Shown: piece after piece, positions 11,597 to 20,758 of the stretch
How the letters are laid out: each line of letters starts with the position of its first letter
Numbering within the stretch: position 1 is the first letter of the stretch
Source: Perilla frutescens
Lineage: Eukaryota; Streptophyta; Magnoliopsida; Lamiales; Lamiaceae
Direction of reading: 5' to 3'
DNA length: 64,000 bases
Assembly: GCA_026008535.1 (NCBI GenBank)
Contig: BRKX01000007.1
Coordinates: forward strand, 52,379,001 to 52,443,000
Program-made: the position numbers and the translations under genes
Notes under the pieces: generated by a model
What the model was told of the DNA's origin: nothing
The model's input: only the letters and a program-made list of their open reading frames with translations
The model's database searches: none

Positions 11597-11608
11597 TGGT
11601 ATCAGAGC
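11597..11608 (+). promoter_or_regulatory. Primer-binding site, initiator tRNA-Met type
   Basis: TGGTATCAGAGC, followed by AGG, matches the classic plant LTR-retrotransposon primer site. It lies 3 bp after the LTR end and marks the start of an internal region on the plus strand. Confidence 0.85.
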
Positions 11609-11791
11609 AGGTTTACAACTCTGTAGACCTACAACATTATTCTTTGAGTTTAGAATTAAGTCTAGTCTCTCAAACTATTTATTCAGCATCTCTCAGCACG
11701 TCATCTACGTCGCTCTCAACGAAAAGGTATGCAAGTACTTATAAAATTAAGGCACATGAGAGTGCCGTTAGTCACGTTATATATTTTTTCA

Positions 11792-12215
11792 GGTTTCATG
11801 ATTATATGATTCATTTATCAAAGCTATATCTAGGTTTCACGATAAGAAATCGTGATTCTTTCTATTCAGGTTTCATGATAAGAGGTCATGATTCAAAAGC
11901 TATTTCGATGTTTTATGATGAGAGGTCATGATTTAGATATTTTACAGGTTTCATAATCATATATTGTGATTCAATTATTTAAAAATATTTATTTCAGGTT
12001 TTGTGATAAGATATCATGAATCGATTATTTATAATATCTCAGGTTTCATGATTAAATTTTGTGATTCATTTGAATAAAAGTTATTTCTAGGGTTCACGAC
12101 AAGACGCTGTGATTCATTTATAAAACATTATCTCTAGGTTTCATGATAAAGTACCGTGATTTGAATTTTTATTAAAGTTTAACGATGAGAGTTCGTGATT
12201 CGTCTAAAGTTATTC
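11792..12215 (+). repeat. TCATGA-rich minisatellite, left arm (about 10 units)
   Basis: About ten imperfect units of roughly 40-48 bp, each starting (C)AGGTTTCATGATAA and continuing to GTCATGATTCATTT or a variant. Most units contain two TCATGA-like words a few bases apart. TCATGA is itself a palindrome, so each unit can form a small hairpin. Units differ by point changes such as TCATGA to TCACGA. The block lies in the untranslated leader between the primer site and the gag-like frame. Confidence 0.85.
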
Positions 12216-12428
12216 AAAGGGGTTAAGATATCTAAATTTTGATTTTGACCAAAAGATAGCAATAATTAAAAGAGAACATAATCACTTTAAGTGATGAGAA
12301 TGAGTTGTAAATGGCTTTTAGATTGAACATAGCAAATAATTTAGACTATAGTAGGTTGACCCTAGCATTGACCATTAAGTTATCTTGTTGTTCTTGAGAA
12401 CTTAGACTAATTTAATAGACTTCTTCAG

Positions 12429-12862
12429 ATGGCCAGAGTGATCGAGACCGTACGAAAGCGCACTATAATTTCTATACTTTTGAGGAGCACATTGAGAGAT
12501 TTTGAACATATGTTAATGATAGATACGATACCGTACCGGAGTACATTGGGCATTTTATGTCGCTTTGGTGACGTGCTAGTGGAGCCGAGGGAGGAATTTT
12601 AGATTTTGAGGCCTCTTATAGGTTAGCTTATGGTTTACCACTTTGCTGGAGGCGTAAAGCACTGGAGGTATTGGCTGATACGGTCGATTGTGTCCCTGAT
12701 ACCATGGCTGAGATAGGAGACTTTCCTAGATACTGTAGTATGATTATAAAGGTCTGGGCACTTTGGAGAGGATGTCCTCCTGTAGACGTACCACAACCCT
12801 GGTCCACCAGATTCTACCGTGCAACGGGACGTGGAGGTAGATCCTGGTATACATGCCCCTAG
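12429..12862 (+). pseudogene. Gag-like fragment, left arm
   Basis: It begins ATG GCC AGA GTG ATC GAG and carries, in shifting frames, the same peptide family as the right-arm copy: phrases equivalent to YIGHFMSLW, GILDFEASYRLAYGLP and EIGDFPRYCSMIIKVWALW. Frameshifts occur near 12,470. The short plus-strand frame 12,671-12,862 is not the real reading frame over its whole length. By position after a primer site and leader, this should be a gag protein, but I do not recognise the family and see no zinc knuckle. Confidence 0.5.
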
Positions 12863-12871
12863 TTTCATTCC

Positions 12872-13417
12872 TCATGTTGGTACACATGATGCCGAGGCTG
12901 GATTCCATATGAAAAATTCCATATTATATATATATATATGGGTATCATGTGTATCAACATGGGGAATGAAACTAGGGGCATGTATATCAGCATCCACCCC
13001 CACCTGCTGCTGCATGGCAGAATTTGGTGGACTAGGGCTGTGGGAGGGTGCTGCTACGTCTACAGGAGGACATCCTTTCCAAAGTGCCCAGACCTTTATA
13101 ATCATACTACAGTATTTAGGAAAGTCTCCTATCTCAACCATGGTATCAGGGTCACGATCAACCGTATCAGCCAATACCTCCAGTGCTTTCCACCTCCAAC
13201 AAGGTGGTAAACCATAAGCTAACCTATAAGAGGCCTCAAAATCTAAAATTCCTCCATCAGCTCCACTAGCATGTCGCCAAAGCGACATAAAATGCCCAAT
13301 GTACTCGGGTACGTTATCGGATCTATCTCTAACATATGTACACAATCTCTGAATGTGCTGCTCAAAAGTATAGAAATTTTGAGTGCACTTTCATGCGGTC
13401 TCGATCACTCTGGCCAT
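12872..13417 (-). pseudogene. Gag-like fragment, right arm (inverted copy)
   Basis: On the minus strand, from ATG at 13,417: MARVIETA, an in-frame TGA at about 13,391-13,393 (an Arg CGA is likely ancestral), then KCTQNFYTFEQHIQRLCTYV and onward through DNVPEYIGHFMSLWRHASGA and IGDFPKYCSMIIKVWALWKG to the (TA)n centre. About 180 codons; apart from the one stop it is a single frame, better preserved than the left-arm copy. It reads towards the palindrome centre, head-on to its partner. The family is not recognised. That it is a retroelement capsid-type protein is inference from its position. Confidence 0.5.
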
Positions 13418-13639
13418 CTGAAGAAGTTCACTAAATTAGTCTAAGTTCTCAAGAACAACAAGATAACTTATTGGTCAATGTTAGGTTCAACTTACTATAG
13501 TCTAAATTCTTTGCTACGTTCAATTTAAAAGCCATTTATAACTCATTCTCATCACTTAAAGTGATTATGTTCTCTTTTAATTATTACTATCTTTTGGTCA
13601 AAACCAAAATCTAGATATCTTAACATCTTTGAATAACTT

Positions 13640-14061
13640 TAGACGGATCATGAACTCTTGTCGTGAAACTTTAATAAAAATTTGAATCACGATACTTTAT
13701 CATGAAACCTAGAGATAATTGTTTATAAATGAATCACATCCTCTTGTCATGAAATCTAGAAATAACTTTTATTCAAATGAATTACAAAATTTAATCATGA
13801 AACCCGAGATGTTATAAATAATCAATTCATGATATCTTATCACAAAACCTGAAACAAATATTTTTAAATAATTGAATCACGATATATGATCATGAAACCT
13901 ATAAAATATCTGAATCATGACCTCTCATCATGAAACCTCGAAATAGCTTTTGAATCATGATCTCTTATCATGAAACCTGAATCAGAAAAGAATCACGATT
14001 TTCTTATTGTGAAATCTGGATACATCTTTGATAAATGAATCATGACATATAATCATGAACC
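13640..14061 (-). repeat. TCATGA-rich minisatellite, right arm
   Basis: Inverted partner of the left block, also about ten units, here reading GAATCATGA...TTATCATGAAACCT on the plus strand. It ends at the start of the next gene-like frame: the ATG at 14,055 overlaps the last unit. Confidence 0.85.
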
Positions 14062-16028
14062 TAGCGGATTCCAAAGATCTAACCACTATGTATAAGATGA
14101 TGAAGCAGATGTTCAAGAAAATAATGGGCACTCCATCCTCTGCCTCTGGTCCAGCTGGAACATCAGCCATTACTTCTTCCGCCACATCCACTCCCGCAGT
14201 CACTACAATAGCTGAACTCACTCCAGAAGGACCCAAATCGGAGTCTGAAAAATCCTTTTCTCCTCCGACTGAACATGCAGATGCTACCATGGAGGAGGCT
14301 GATGCTCCTGATTCTACAATGGTGCTAAACCCCACTCCGCTCCAGTAAGTAAGTCTCGGAGAAGAAGAAAACCCTATCGATCCAGATCTAGGGTTACATG
14401 CTCAAGTCCTTGATGAAAAGAAAAAGAGTTGTCCTACCTGCAAGTCCAAGTGACTTCATAGCCAACAAGGGTTAGATAAAGAAGAGGCTGGTGAGGGTTC
14501 GAGCAAAAAGGCAAGGCGAACACTGAAGATGGAGAAGAAACCAGTGAGGTCCTTAAAAGATGAGTCTGATGAAGAGGAGAATCCCCCTAAAAATTCTCCA
14601 GACAAAGTTGTTGGAGATGTGGAAGTTGATGCTGAATAGCAAGAGGAGCCTATCTTTGCCATGCTAGAGGCCGATGTTCCTACCAAGCCTTCGTCTTCAG
14701 GACTAGTATCGAAAGAGAAAGGGAAAAAGAGTGTTGTATCTGGCCCTAAAAAGAAAGCTTCTTCCCTTGCCTCTTCACAAGAAATGATCTCATCCGGTAT
14801 AGCCAAAGAGATTGTCTCTCCATCCCTCACTCACTCTGCTGATGTCAAAGATGATGCCGACTCTAGTGATTCAGAACCAGTTTACCCTCCAGGTTCCCCT
14901 CTAGATGTTTCTTCTGCTTTTAGTAAGACATTCTACTCTAAGCATGCTAAATCCTTTCATAAGACTATTGTTCTTCGTCATATGCGTGTCTAAAAACAAA
15001 TTGATGTGCTTAGCTTTAAAAAGTATGGGATGGATATTTTTCTTAAAGAGAGGGGTCTCTGGAAATTTGTTTCAGCATTATCTTCTTTTGAGCCTGATGT
15101 TGTTGTTGAATTTTATGCTAATGTGTCTCCTGAGATGGGTGATAAGTTCAAGAGCAAGTATAGGGATGTTTATATGAGGGATAAAATTTATTTGTTTAAC
15201 CCCGTGCTGATCAACAAATTTCTAGGTCTAGGTAATGATTCTGATGTTATTCGCCTTGATTTAATTGATGATGTTGTGTCGACTGTGACTGGTAGTTTGG
15301 TAACAAAGTGGACTGACAAGATTTCCACTTCTAAGCTCACATTCTTCTACTCTGATTTGCACAAATTGATTGTGTGTAATTGGTTACCCACCACCAACTC
15401 TCCAGTCCTCACTGTTGATCAAGCAATCTTGCTCTTCAAACTCGGAACCAAAATTCCCTTCAATCTCAGAGACTACATTTTTTATTGTATGTTGAAGGCT
15501 GCTGCAAAGTCAAACACCATCAGCATATTGCCATTTCCCTGCCTCATCTATGCCATCCTGGTTGAACAAGGTATGAAGCCCAACAAGAAAAAGATAGTTA
15601 ATGAAACCTCAACTATCTCTATCATCAAGCCTAAAGGGAATGAAGATCGTGTAATTGATCTTCCTTACACCTTTGGTCGAAGTTCAACTGCTGCATCAAG
15701 GAATGTTGGTCAGGATGTTGCTGCAGAGAGTGCTCTCTCTCTTCCTCTTTCAGAAAGTGATATAGCAAGTGCTTCCTCACACTTGGTGACTGTTTCTGTG
15801 CAGGTTTTAAACTCTTATATTTCACAGATGGATTCAATGATTCATCAAAATACAGTTCTCACCAATGCCATGGTTGAGCTTCGTCAAGCTCTTCGAGGAA
15901 CTCTTTATACACAAAAAGAGAGAGTAGCCACGTTTGTTGGTACTGGTGTTGGAGGTAATGATGGGGATGTTGAAGTGGAGAAGGCTGGGAAGTCCACGAC
16001 CAAGGCAAGAGGTAAGAAAAAAATCTGA
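14055..16028 (+). pseudogene. Plant-transposon-protein-like ORF of a non-autonomous retroelement
   Basis: It begins with MNLADSKDLTTMYKMMKQMF and a Ser/Thr/Pro-rich segment that stops at 14,348. A frameshift follows, then an acidic/Lys-rich region (MEKKPVRSLKDESDEEE), a TAG at about 14,637 and a TAA at 14,991-14,993, then 340 uninterrupted codons from 15,006. The last part contains RGLWKFVSAL, VVEFYANV, INKFLGLG and LHKLIVCNWLP. This resembles, from memory, the putative plant transposon protein family (Transposase_32), usually found in LTR elements that lack pol. The end, around STTKARGKKKI, is basic. Downstream polypurine tracts (16,391-16,421 and 16,511-16,524) show that it belongs to an LTR element. 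The original start could lie upstream of the palindrome junction. Function of the family is unknown. Confidence 0.6.
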
Positions 16029-16390
16029 AACTTTCTTCATCAAAAACAATTTTAATTATGTTATGGTTTTATGCTGGACACAATTTATGTTCTGTTGTTT
16101 TAATGTGCTGGACACATATTTAATTTTATGTTGTTTTGGGTATTCAAATGTTGAATATCCTTGGATATTTTGGTTTTAATCATCAGTGTTAATCTGATGA
16201 TTTTGATTTATATATGTTGTGTTGCATATTTTATATGTGTGATGCTTTTGTTGAGGATGCTCTCAACATTGATATTTTGTTTCTCGCATAACTTAAATTA
16301 TGTGATGTTTTGTGTTGGGAATGTTCTCAACATTGCCTATATAGGGGATAATTACCCACTTGTATTTCTGTATATTATTGTGTAGGTAAT

Positions 16391-16524
16391 AACTTAAGGG
16401 GGAGCAGACCTTAAGGGGGAGTTTTTAAACTCCAAAATTTTTGATCCTATTCCGCTGAGGCTCTAACTGTATATAACGAGCTTTTTCATGTTTTGTGCAG
16501 AAATGATAAGCGTAAGGGGGTGAT
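16391..16524 (+). promoter_or_regulatory. Sirevirus-like polypurine tracts
   Basis: TTAAGGGGGAG occurs twice at 16,391-16,421, and GTAAGGGGGTGATTG stands at 16,512-16,526, directly before the TG of a probable LTR. Multiple AAGGGGGAG tracts are characteristic of Sireviruses and their non-autonomous relatives. No gene lies in 16,029-16,390, which is T-rich 3' untranslated sequence with a repeated TGCTGGACACA. Confidence 0.6.
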
Positions 16525-17586
16525 TGTTGAGAATGGCATGTTCCAAATGATGTTATCACTTCATTTGATAACATCGAAGTCAATGCCGTCCTTAATGTGT
16601 TCTGTCATTCTCATCACATCGAGTCTAACACTCGGGATGCTAATCTTATCCTTTCCTAGTATTTTGGATTAATTTATTTTAAATTAATCTGAATAATTTG
16701 TGATTTTTATCAAATATAATTTTCCACATATTTTGGTATTTATTGGATATTTTATTAATAATTAAATCATGGATTATGGTTGATTTTGACTTGTTCAAAA
16801 TCAGTTCCGGTTTTATAGGGACGTGATGTTCCCACTCCTTCTTGAACACTAAATGTTGCAGATAAACGTGGGTCACTGGTGTAACCGCTACTATTGCACG
16901 ATGTTGAAGAACGTGTGTCACGGAATGCAGAAGACGGTTATTTCAAGTACACTTCAGCAATGGAAAGCGGAAGACGGTTGATTCAAGTCCAAATAATCTA
17001 GAATCGTGAAGCAACTGCCAAGACAAGATGGGAGAAGTATTTAAGGTCTTTTCAGATCTTAAAATCATTCATGCAGGCAAGTTATCACCGTGGTTTGTGA
17101 GAAGCTCTGAAACTTGCATCTAGTGTCGTCTCAAAGATCCAAGACATTCTCCCAGACATCAGCCTAGCGTCCCAATCAACTGGAGACATTCATTCCAGTT
17201 GTGTGTGTAGGTCAGATAGTCACCTTTGAGAGTCTAGGATTTTGAGTGACTTATTGTAATCTATCTATGTGTTTAGATAGGTTTGTATGAGTGATTATTC
17301 GAGTGAGTAAAGCTAGGATAATCCTCTGAATGTTTTATGTAGTGTTGTCAAGGGAGTGAACCGAGACAACATCAACATTATTTTTGTATTTCACTTGTGA
17401 TAGTGAATTTCGCCTTGAGGCAATCACACACCGTAAGGAGTGTGATTTAAAATTTATCTTGTGCAAAATTCTGTTTATGTTTCCGCTGCATGTTGAAGGC
17501 AATGTGGTAACACCAGCTTCAACATTTCTTTTAACTTTGCTATTTACATCCAAAATTCACATTATTTCAAGCAACAAATTATAACA
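16525..17586 (+). mobile_element. Probable 3' LTR of the non-autonomous element
   Basis: It starts TGTTGAGAATGGCATG right after the polypurine tract. The proposed end ...ATTATAACA at 17,586 gives TG...CA termini and about 1.06 kb, but no second copy is in the window, so the right boundary is a guess. No coding capacity is seen. Confidence 0.4.
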
Positions 17587-17773
17587 TTTTTCATTAATGT
17601 CGTTTAATTCCGTTCAAATCCTGTTTAAGTTCGTATTTAAATTCCTGTTGTAATTTCCAAGTGTTTGAAAGAGTTAATAGCATTGTGTCGTTATGTTTTA
17701 CAAGTGTTGGGTAATTATCGATCTTTGTTAAAATTTATTTCGGATTTAAACAAAAACTGGAACCATAACTGAG

Positions 17774-17960
17774 CAGTGTCCAGCCGCGGCTGGGGACCCA
17801 GCCAACGCTGGGGTGCCTTCTCGGCCAGGACAGCCCCGCGGGCACGGAGTGCCCTGCTGGCGTTGGGCACCTTTGCCCAGCCGGTGCTGGGTCACTCTGC
17901 TGGTACGGGAGCATGTGTTTCGAGCCCCACCGATGCTGGGCTGCTCCACCGGCGCTGGGT
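17774..17960. repeat. GC-rich block of short CAGC/GCTG palindromes
   Basis: About 190 bp of very GC-rich DNA in an AT-rich LTR. It is built of phrases such as CAGCCGCGGCTGG, CCCAGCCAACGCTGGG, CTGGCGTTGGGCACC and CCAGCCGGTGCTGGG, that is, CCAGC and GCTGG arms a few bases apart. The related LTR at 35,904-39,190 has a different GC-rich block at 37,370-37,490 in the same relative region. Confidence 0.7.
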
Positions 17961-18847
17961 GTCTCATTTCCAAGTCTATTTTTGGAAAAATTTTGGATTC
18001 TTAAAATCCATCCAATCTTTGATTCTCGTATATTATCGAGGTTCTAAAGTCGTGCAATCTGTAATAAGGTCTTAGTTAAGGGTATAAGGGTTTAATCTCA
18101 ATTTAAGTTTCCGTTAGAACTTAGGATCTTCGAATAGATCGCTAAGTCGATAATCGGCTTTTGTAGGAAGAGGTGAACCTGGAGAAGACCCAAGAGAGGA
18201 TTTGCAGCTCGTTTCTTCGTCCTCCGCTCCGTGATCGAAGTGGGAAATACTATACTCATCTATTATTTGAGCTAATAAGATCTAGAAGCATGATAGGGCA
18301 AGATGAAATATCCAATTAAATGTTTTGCTCTACCTGATTGATCTTTGTACAAAGGAAAGAAGGAAGTTATTTTGAAGGATTATTGTTAATTGAGCTCTTA
18401 AGCATGTTTAGATGTTATAAATGCTTAGCATGAGATATTGAGAATTGTTTATTTATTGCAATAAGTATATGTATATGTGATCATGATCTTGAAAGTGATG
18501 TTGATATTTTGCTAAGAACTGTATAGATGAGTGATGCCTTCTAGGGTAGTATTAAAATCACTTGTAGGCTATGAAATCATGCTTCATTTGAAAGATTAGT
18601 CCTAGATGTTTTGCTCTAGGCTTGATTATGCTAGCAAGGTTAAGGAATGAAGGATTATGTCAGTTGATCCCTTAAGTTATGAGATCACGTTGATGATTAA
18701 AAAATTAGTCCTGGATATTTTGCTCTAGGCTTTGTTTATGCTAGCAAAGTTAAAGAAGGAATGAATGATTGTATAATTTGATTAAACAGGATTTGAGCTC
18801 AAAGGATTATGATTTTATATCACTAGGATGTGATCTTTGATCACTAA

Positions 18848-18917
18848 GGGAGTCACTGCTGGGTAACCCCCTCGCATATTCGAGTCACTGCTCGGTAACC
18901 TCCTCGCATACTCAGTA
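18848..18917 (+). repeat. Tandem duplication of about 36 bp in the LTR
   Basis: GTCACTGCTGGGTAACCCCC...ATATTCGA is followed directly by GTCACTGCTCGGTAACCTCC...ATACTCA. The related LTR has a single copy at 38,452. This is a local tandem duplication. Confidence 0.65.
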
Positions 18918-19686
18918 GGATACTTGAGGTAATCCCTCTCTTATCCTAAGGCATGCCTAAGGGTGCAGCAGACATCAGGTTTGAGCCAGGAAGGGCCCAA
19001 AGGAAAGGAAAATGTTTTGCGGATATGGAGAGGGCTTTTGCGTTTTGCTCTCCATATATTGTCAGTTGTTGATTGGATATTTCTAAAGTTTCATTAAAGA
19101 GTCTTATTAAAACCCACTGAGTACATTAGTGCTCACGCCCTCTTTTTCAAATGTTTTTCAGGTTAAGATACTGAGGATGTTGGTGGCTGTGGGATATGGG
19201 TTGACTGTCAGAAATCTTGTTTTGCTATTAAGTATTTGAACCCCACTATGAATTATACTACTCTGATAATTCCTAGTTATGATTCCTAAACTTGTTATCT
19301 TTATCGGAATTCCTATGAATACCTTCTAAGATATGATTAAACATGATTATATATATCGATGCCTATTTAAGTTATATCAATGCTCCTTGGTTCATGTTTA
19401 CTTTTTGCCTATGAAGAGGCTTGAGCATGATTGGTTCTGTTTAATTGATTCAACCTATGAATGAGTCTATTAATTGTTGGTATCTGCTTAAGTAGTCTTA
19501 TCCCTTTTGTTATACTTTGCAATCCTTCTTGATCGAGTTATTTCATGAGTTATTGCTTATCTTTCGAAAGTACTTCCCTATTTGAGAACCTTCTTCATTA
19601 ATTAATCTTCCGCTTAAACCTTTAATCTTCTTAATTAACACTCTGTCCTCATTAATTAATCCCACTCTCGGGATCGGGCTGTTACA

Positions 19687-20510
19687 ATAGCCCTTGCTTC
19701 ACATCCATGGAACTCCACGTCCAAAATAGGGATTAGTTATTGACTAAGTCAAAACTCTAAAAAGTGAAGCATATCTTTTATCCCACTAGCCATATCCATT
19801 CAAATGGTGGGATAAAATAAATATCAGTCATAAATTAAATAATGGATAAATATTAAAATATAAATCTGTAAATTATTGAGAAAGGATAAGATTATCAAAA
19901 CTGAAAAAGACGGTACGGACAATGAGTGTAACATCCGATGCTACATTGACACCCAATGTTATATACGATGTGATGAACACTCATTTCCAACACTATCATC
20001 TTTGCATTTTCTCTTCTTTCCTCTTCTGATAAACTTGCAGGTTGACTTCAAACTTTTATCTTCTGAGTGTCATTTGGTGCCAAGTTTGCAACTTCTTTAG
20101 GATGGCCACTTTGCCAGTTCAGCTGACTTCGCCCTTATAACTGATCAACTTACATTCTATAGTTTCACACTGATCAATTCTTCAACTGATCTTCACCACT
20201 TTATTTTTAGAGACTGCCTTTAATTTTAGAGAATCATAGTTTTACTTTATTTAGCCAAAAGGCGTCTCTTCATCAATGCAATCAGCATACATTTTAATAA
20301 TGAAGTGGATATATCATGTATGGCATCTATGAATTTGAAACCATGGCACAATCAGACAATGCAAACACCACCTAACCTGTGATTATGTTTGAAGTCAGAC
20401 CTAATCATACGCATGCAGCTATTATATGTCACTATGTCACTATACAAAGTCAAACATCCACGTCAAGCGTAATTTAATTATCTATCCATATTCGTTGTTT
20501 CAATACTGCT

Positions 20511-20560
<50 letters not shown>

Positions 20561-20670
20561 CAATGATTTGAAATTACAAAAAAGAGGGCTCCCCAGTTGA
20601 CTGGGATAATTATGCTAAGATTCCTCGTTTTCATTAGCTGTCGCTTTGCGCTCAAGGCAATTCTGACTTG
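19687..20670 (+). promoter_or_regulatory. Upstream region of the NPF gene with (GA)n
   Basis: About 1 kb between the chromovirus LTR end and the NPF transcription start. It holds a (GA/AG)n microsatellite at 20,513-20,557 (about 22 units), around 110 bp upstream of the likely TATA box. No coding frame is supported. The first 120 bp after the LTR are not recognisably repetitive. Confidence 0.5.
20513..20557. repeat. (AG)n microsatellite
   Basis: About 22 uninterrupted AG dinucleotides, ending ...AGAGACTG. It lies about 115 bp upstream of the TATA-like element of the NPF gene. GA tracts are common in plant core promoters; any regulatory role is inference. Confidence 0.95.
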
Positions 20671-20677
20671 TATATAA
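20671..20677 (+). promoter_or_regulatory. TATA box of the NPF gene (probable)
   Basis: TATATAA in CTTGTATATAAGCATAG, 82 bp before the proposed start codon. A transcription start near 20,700 would leave a short leader. Confidence 0.5.
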
Positions 20678-20758
20678 GCATAGTTGGAGAAATGATGGAG
20701 CAGCACTCAAGCTATCATTTAACCTTTATTGGAGCAAAAAACAAACTAAGCACATTGC

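Larger units (their letters stand above)
11792..14061. repeat. Long inverted repeat (arms about 1.1 kb, 46-bp spacer)
   Basis: Left arm 11,792-12,893 is matched by the reverse complement of right arm 12,940-14,061. Pairs seen include GGTTTCATGATTATATG with its complement at the far right, CATGTTGGTACACATGATG with CATCATGTGTATCAACATG near the centre, and complementary copies of GAGACCG...ATGGCCAGAGTGATCGAG. By eye the arms are about 85-90% identical with small indels. The spacer 12,894-12,939 is AT-rich and contains (TA)n. Both arms hold the same minisatellite block and the same gag-like fragment. The left arm begins about 185 bp after the primer site of the chromovirus-like LTR, so the structure looks like an inverted duplication of the first 1.1 kb of that internal region. 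Confidence 0.9.
17587..19686 (+). mobile_element. Partial chromovirus (Del/Tekay-like) LTR
   Basis: The last 1.5 kb parallels 37,850-39,190, part of a delimited solo LTR of the same family. Shared landmarks are TTTGAGCTAATAAG followed by TCTAGAAGCATG, GTCACTGCTGGGT, AGGTTTGAGCCA, ACCCACTGAGTACATTAGTG and the terminal GGGCTGTTACA. The left end is missing or too diverged to place. It carries a GC-rich block at 17,774-17,960 and a 36-bp tandem duplication at about 18,848-18,917. No open gene. Confidence 0.65.

Noticed and set aside
12819..13217. Plus-strand open frame of 132 codons crossing the palindrome centre
   Set aside because: It spans both arms and so reads one arm in antisense; a by-product of the inverted repeat.
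11792..14061. CRISPR-like array of regularly spaced palindromic repeats
   Set aside because: Units are diverged, contiguous and lie in a plant retroelement leader; there are no unique spacers and the host is a eukaryote.
17587..19686. 3' LTR partner of the LTR at 8,892-11,593
   Set aside because: Terminal sequences differ (GGGCTGTTACA versus GGGGCATTATA) and the bodies do not match beyond short chromovirus landmarks.
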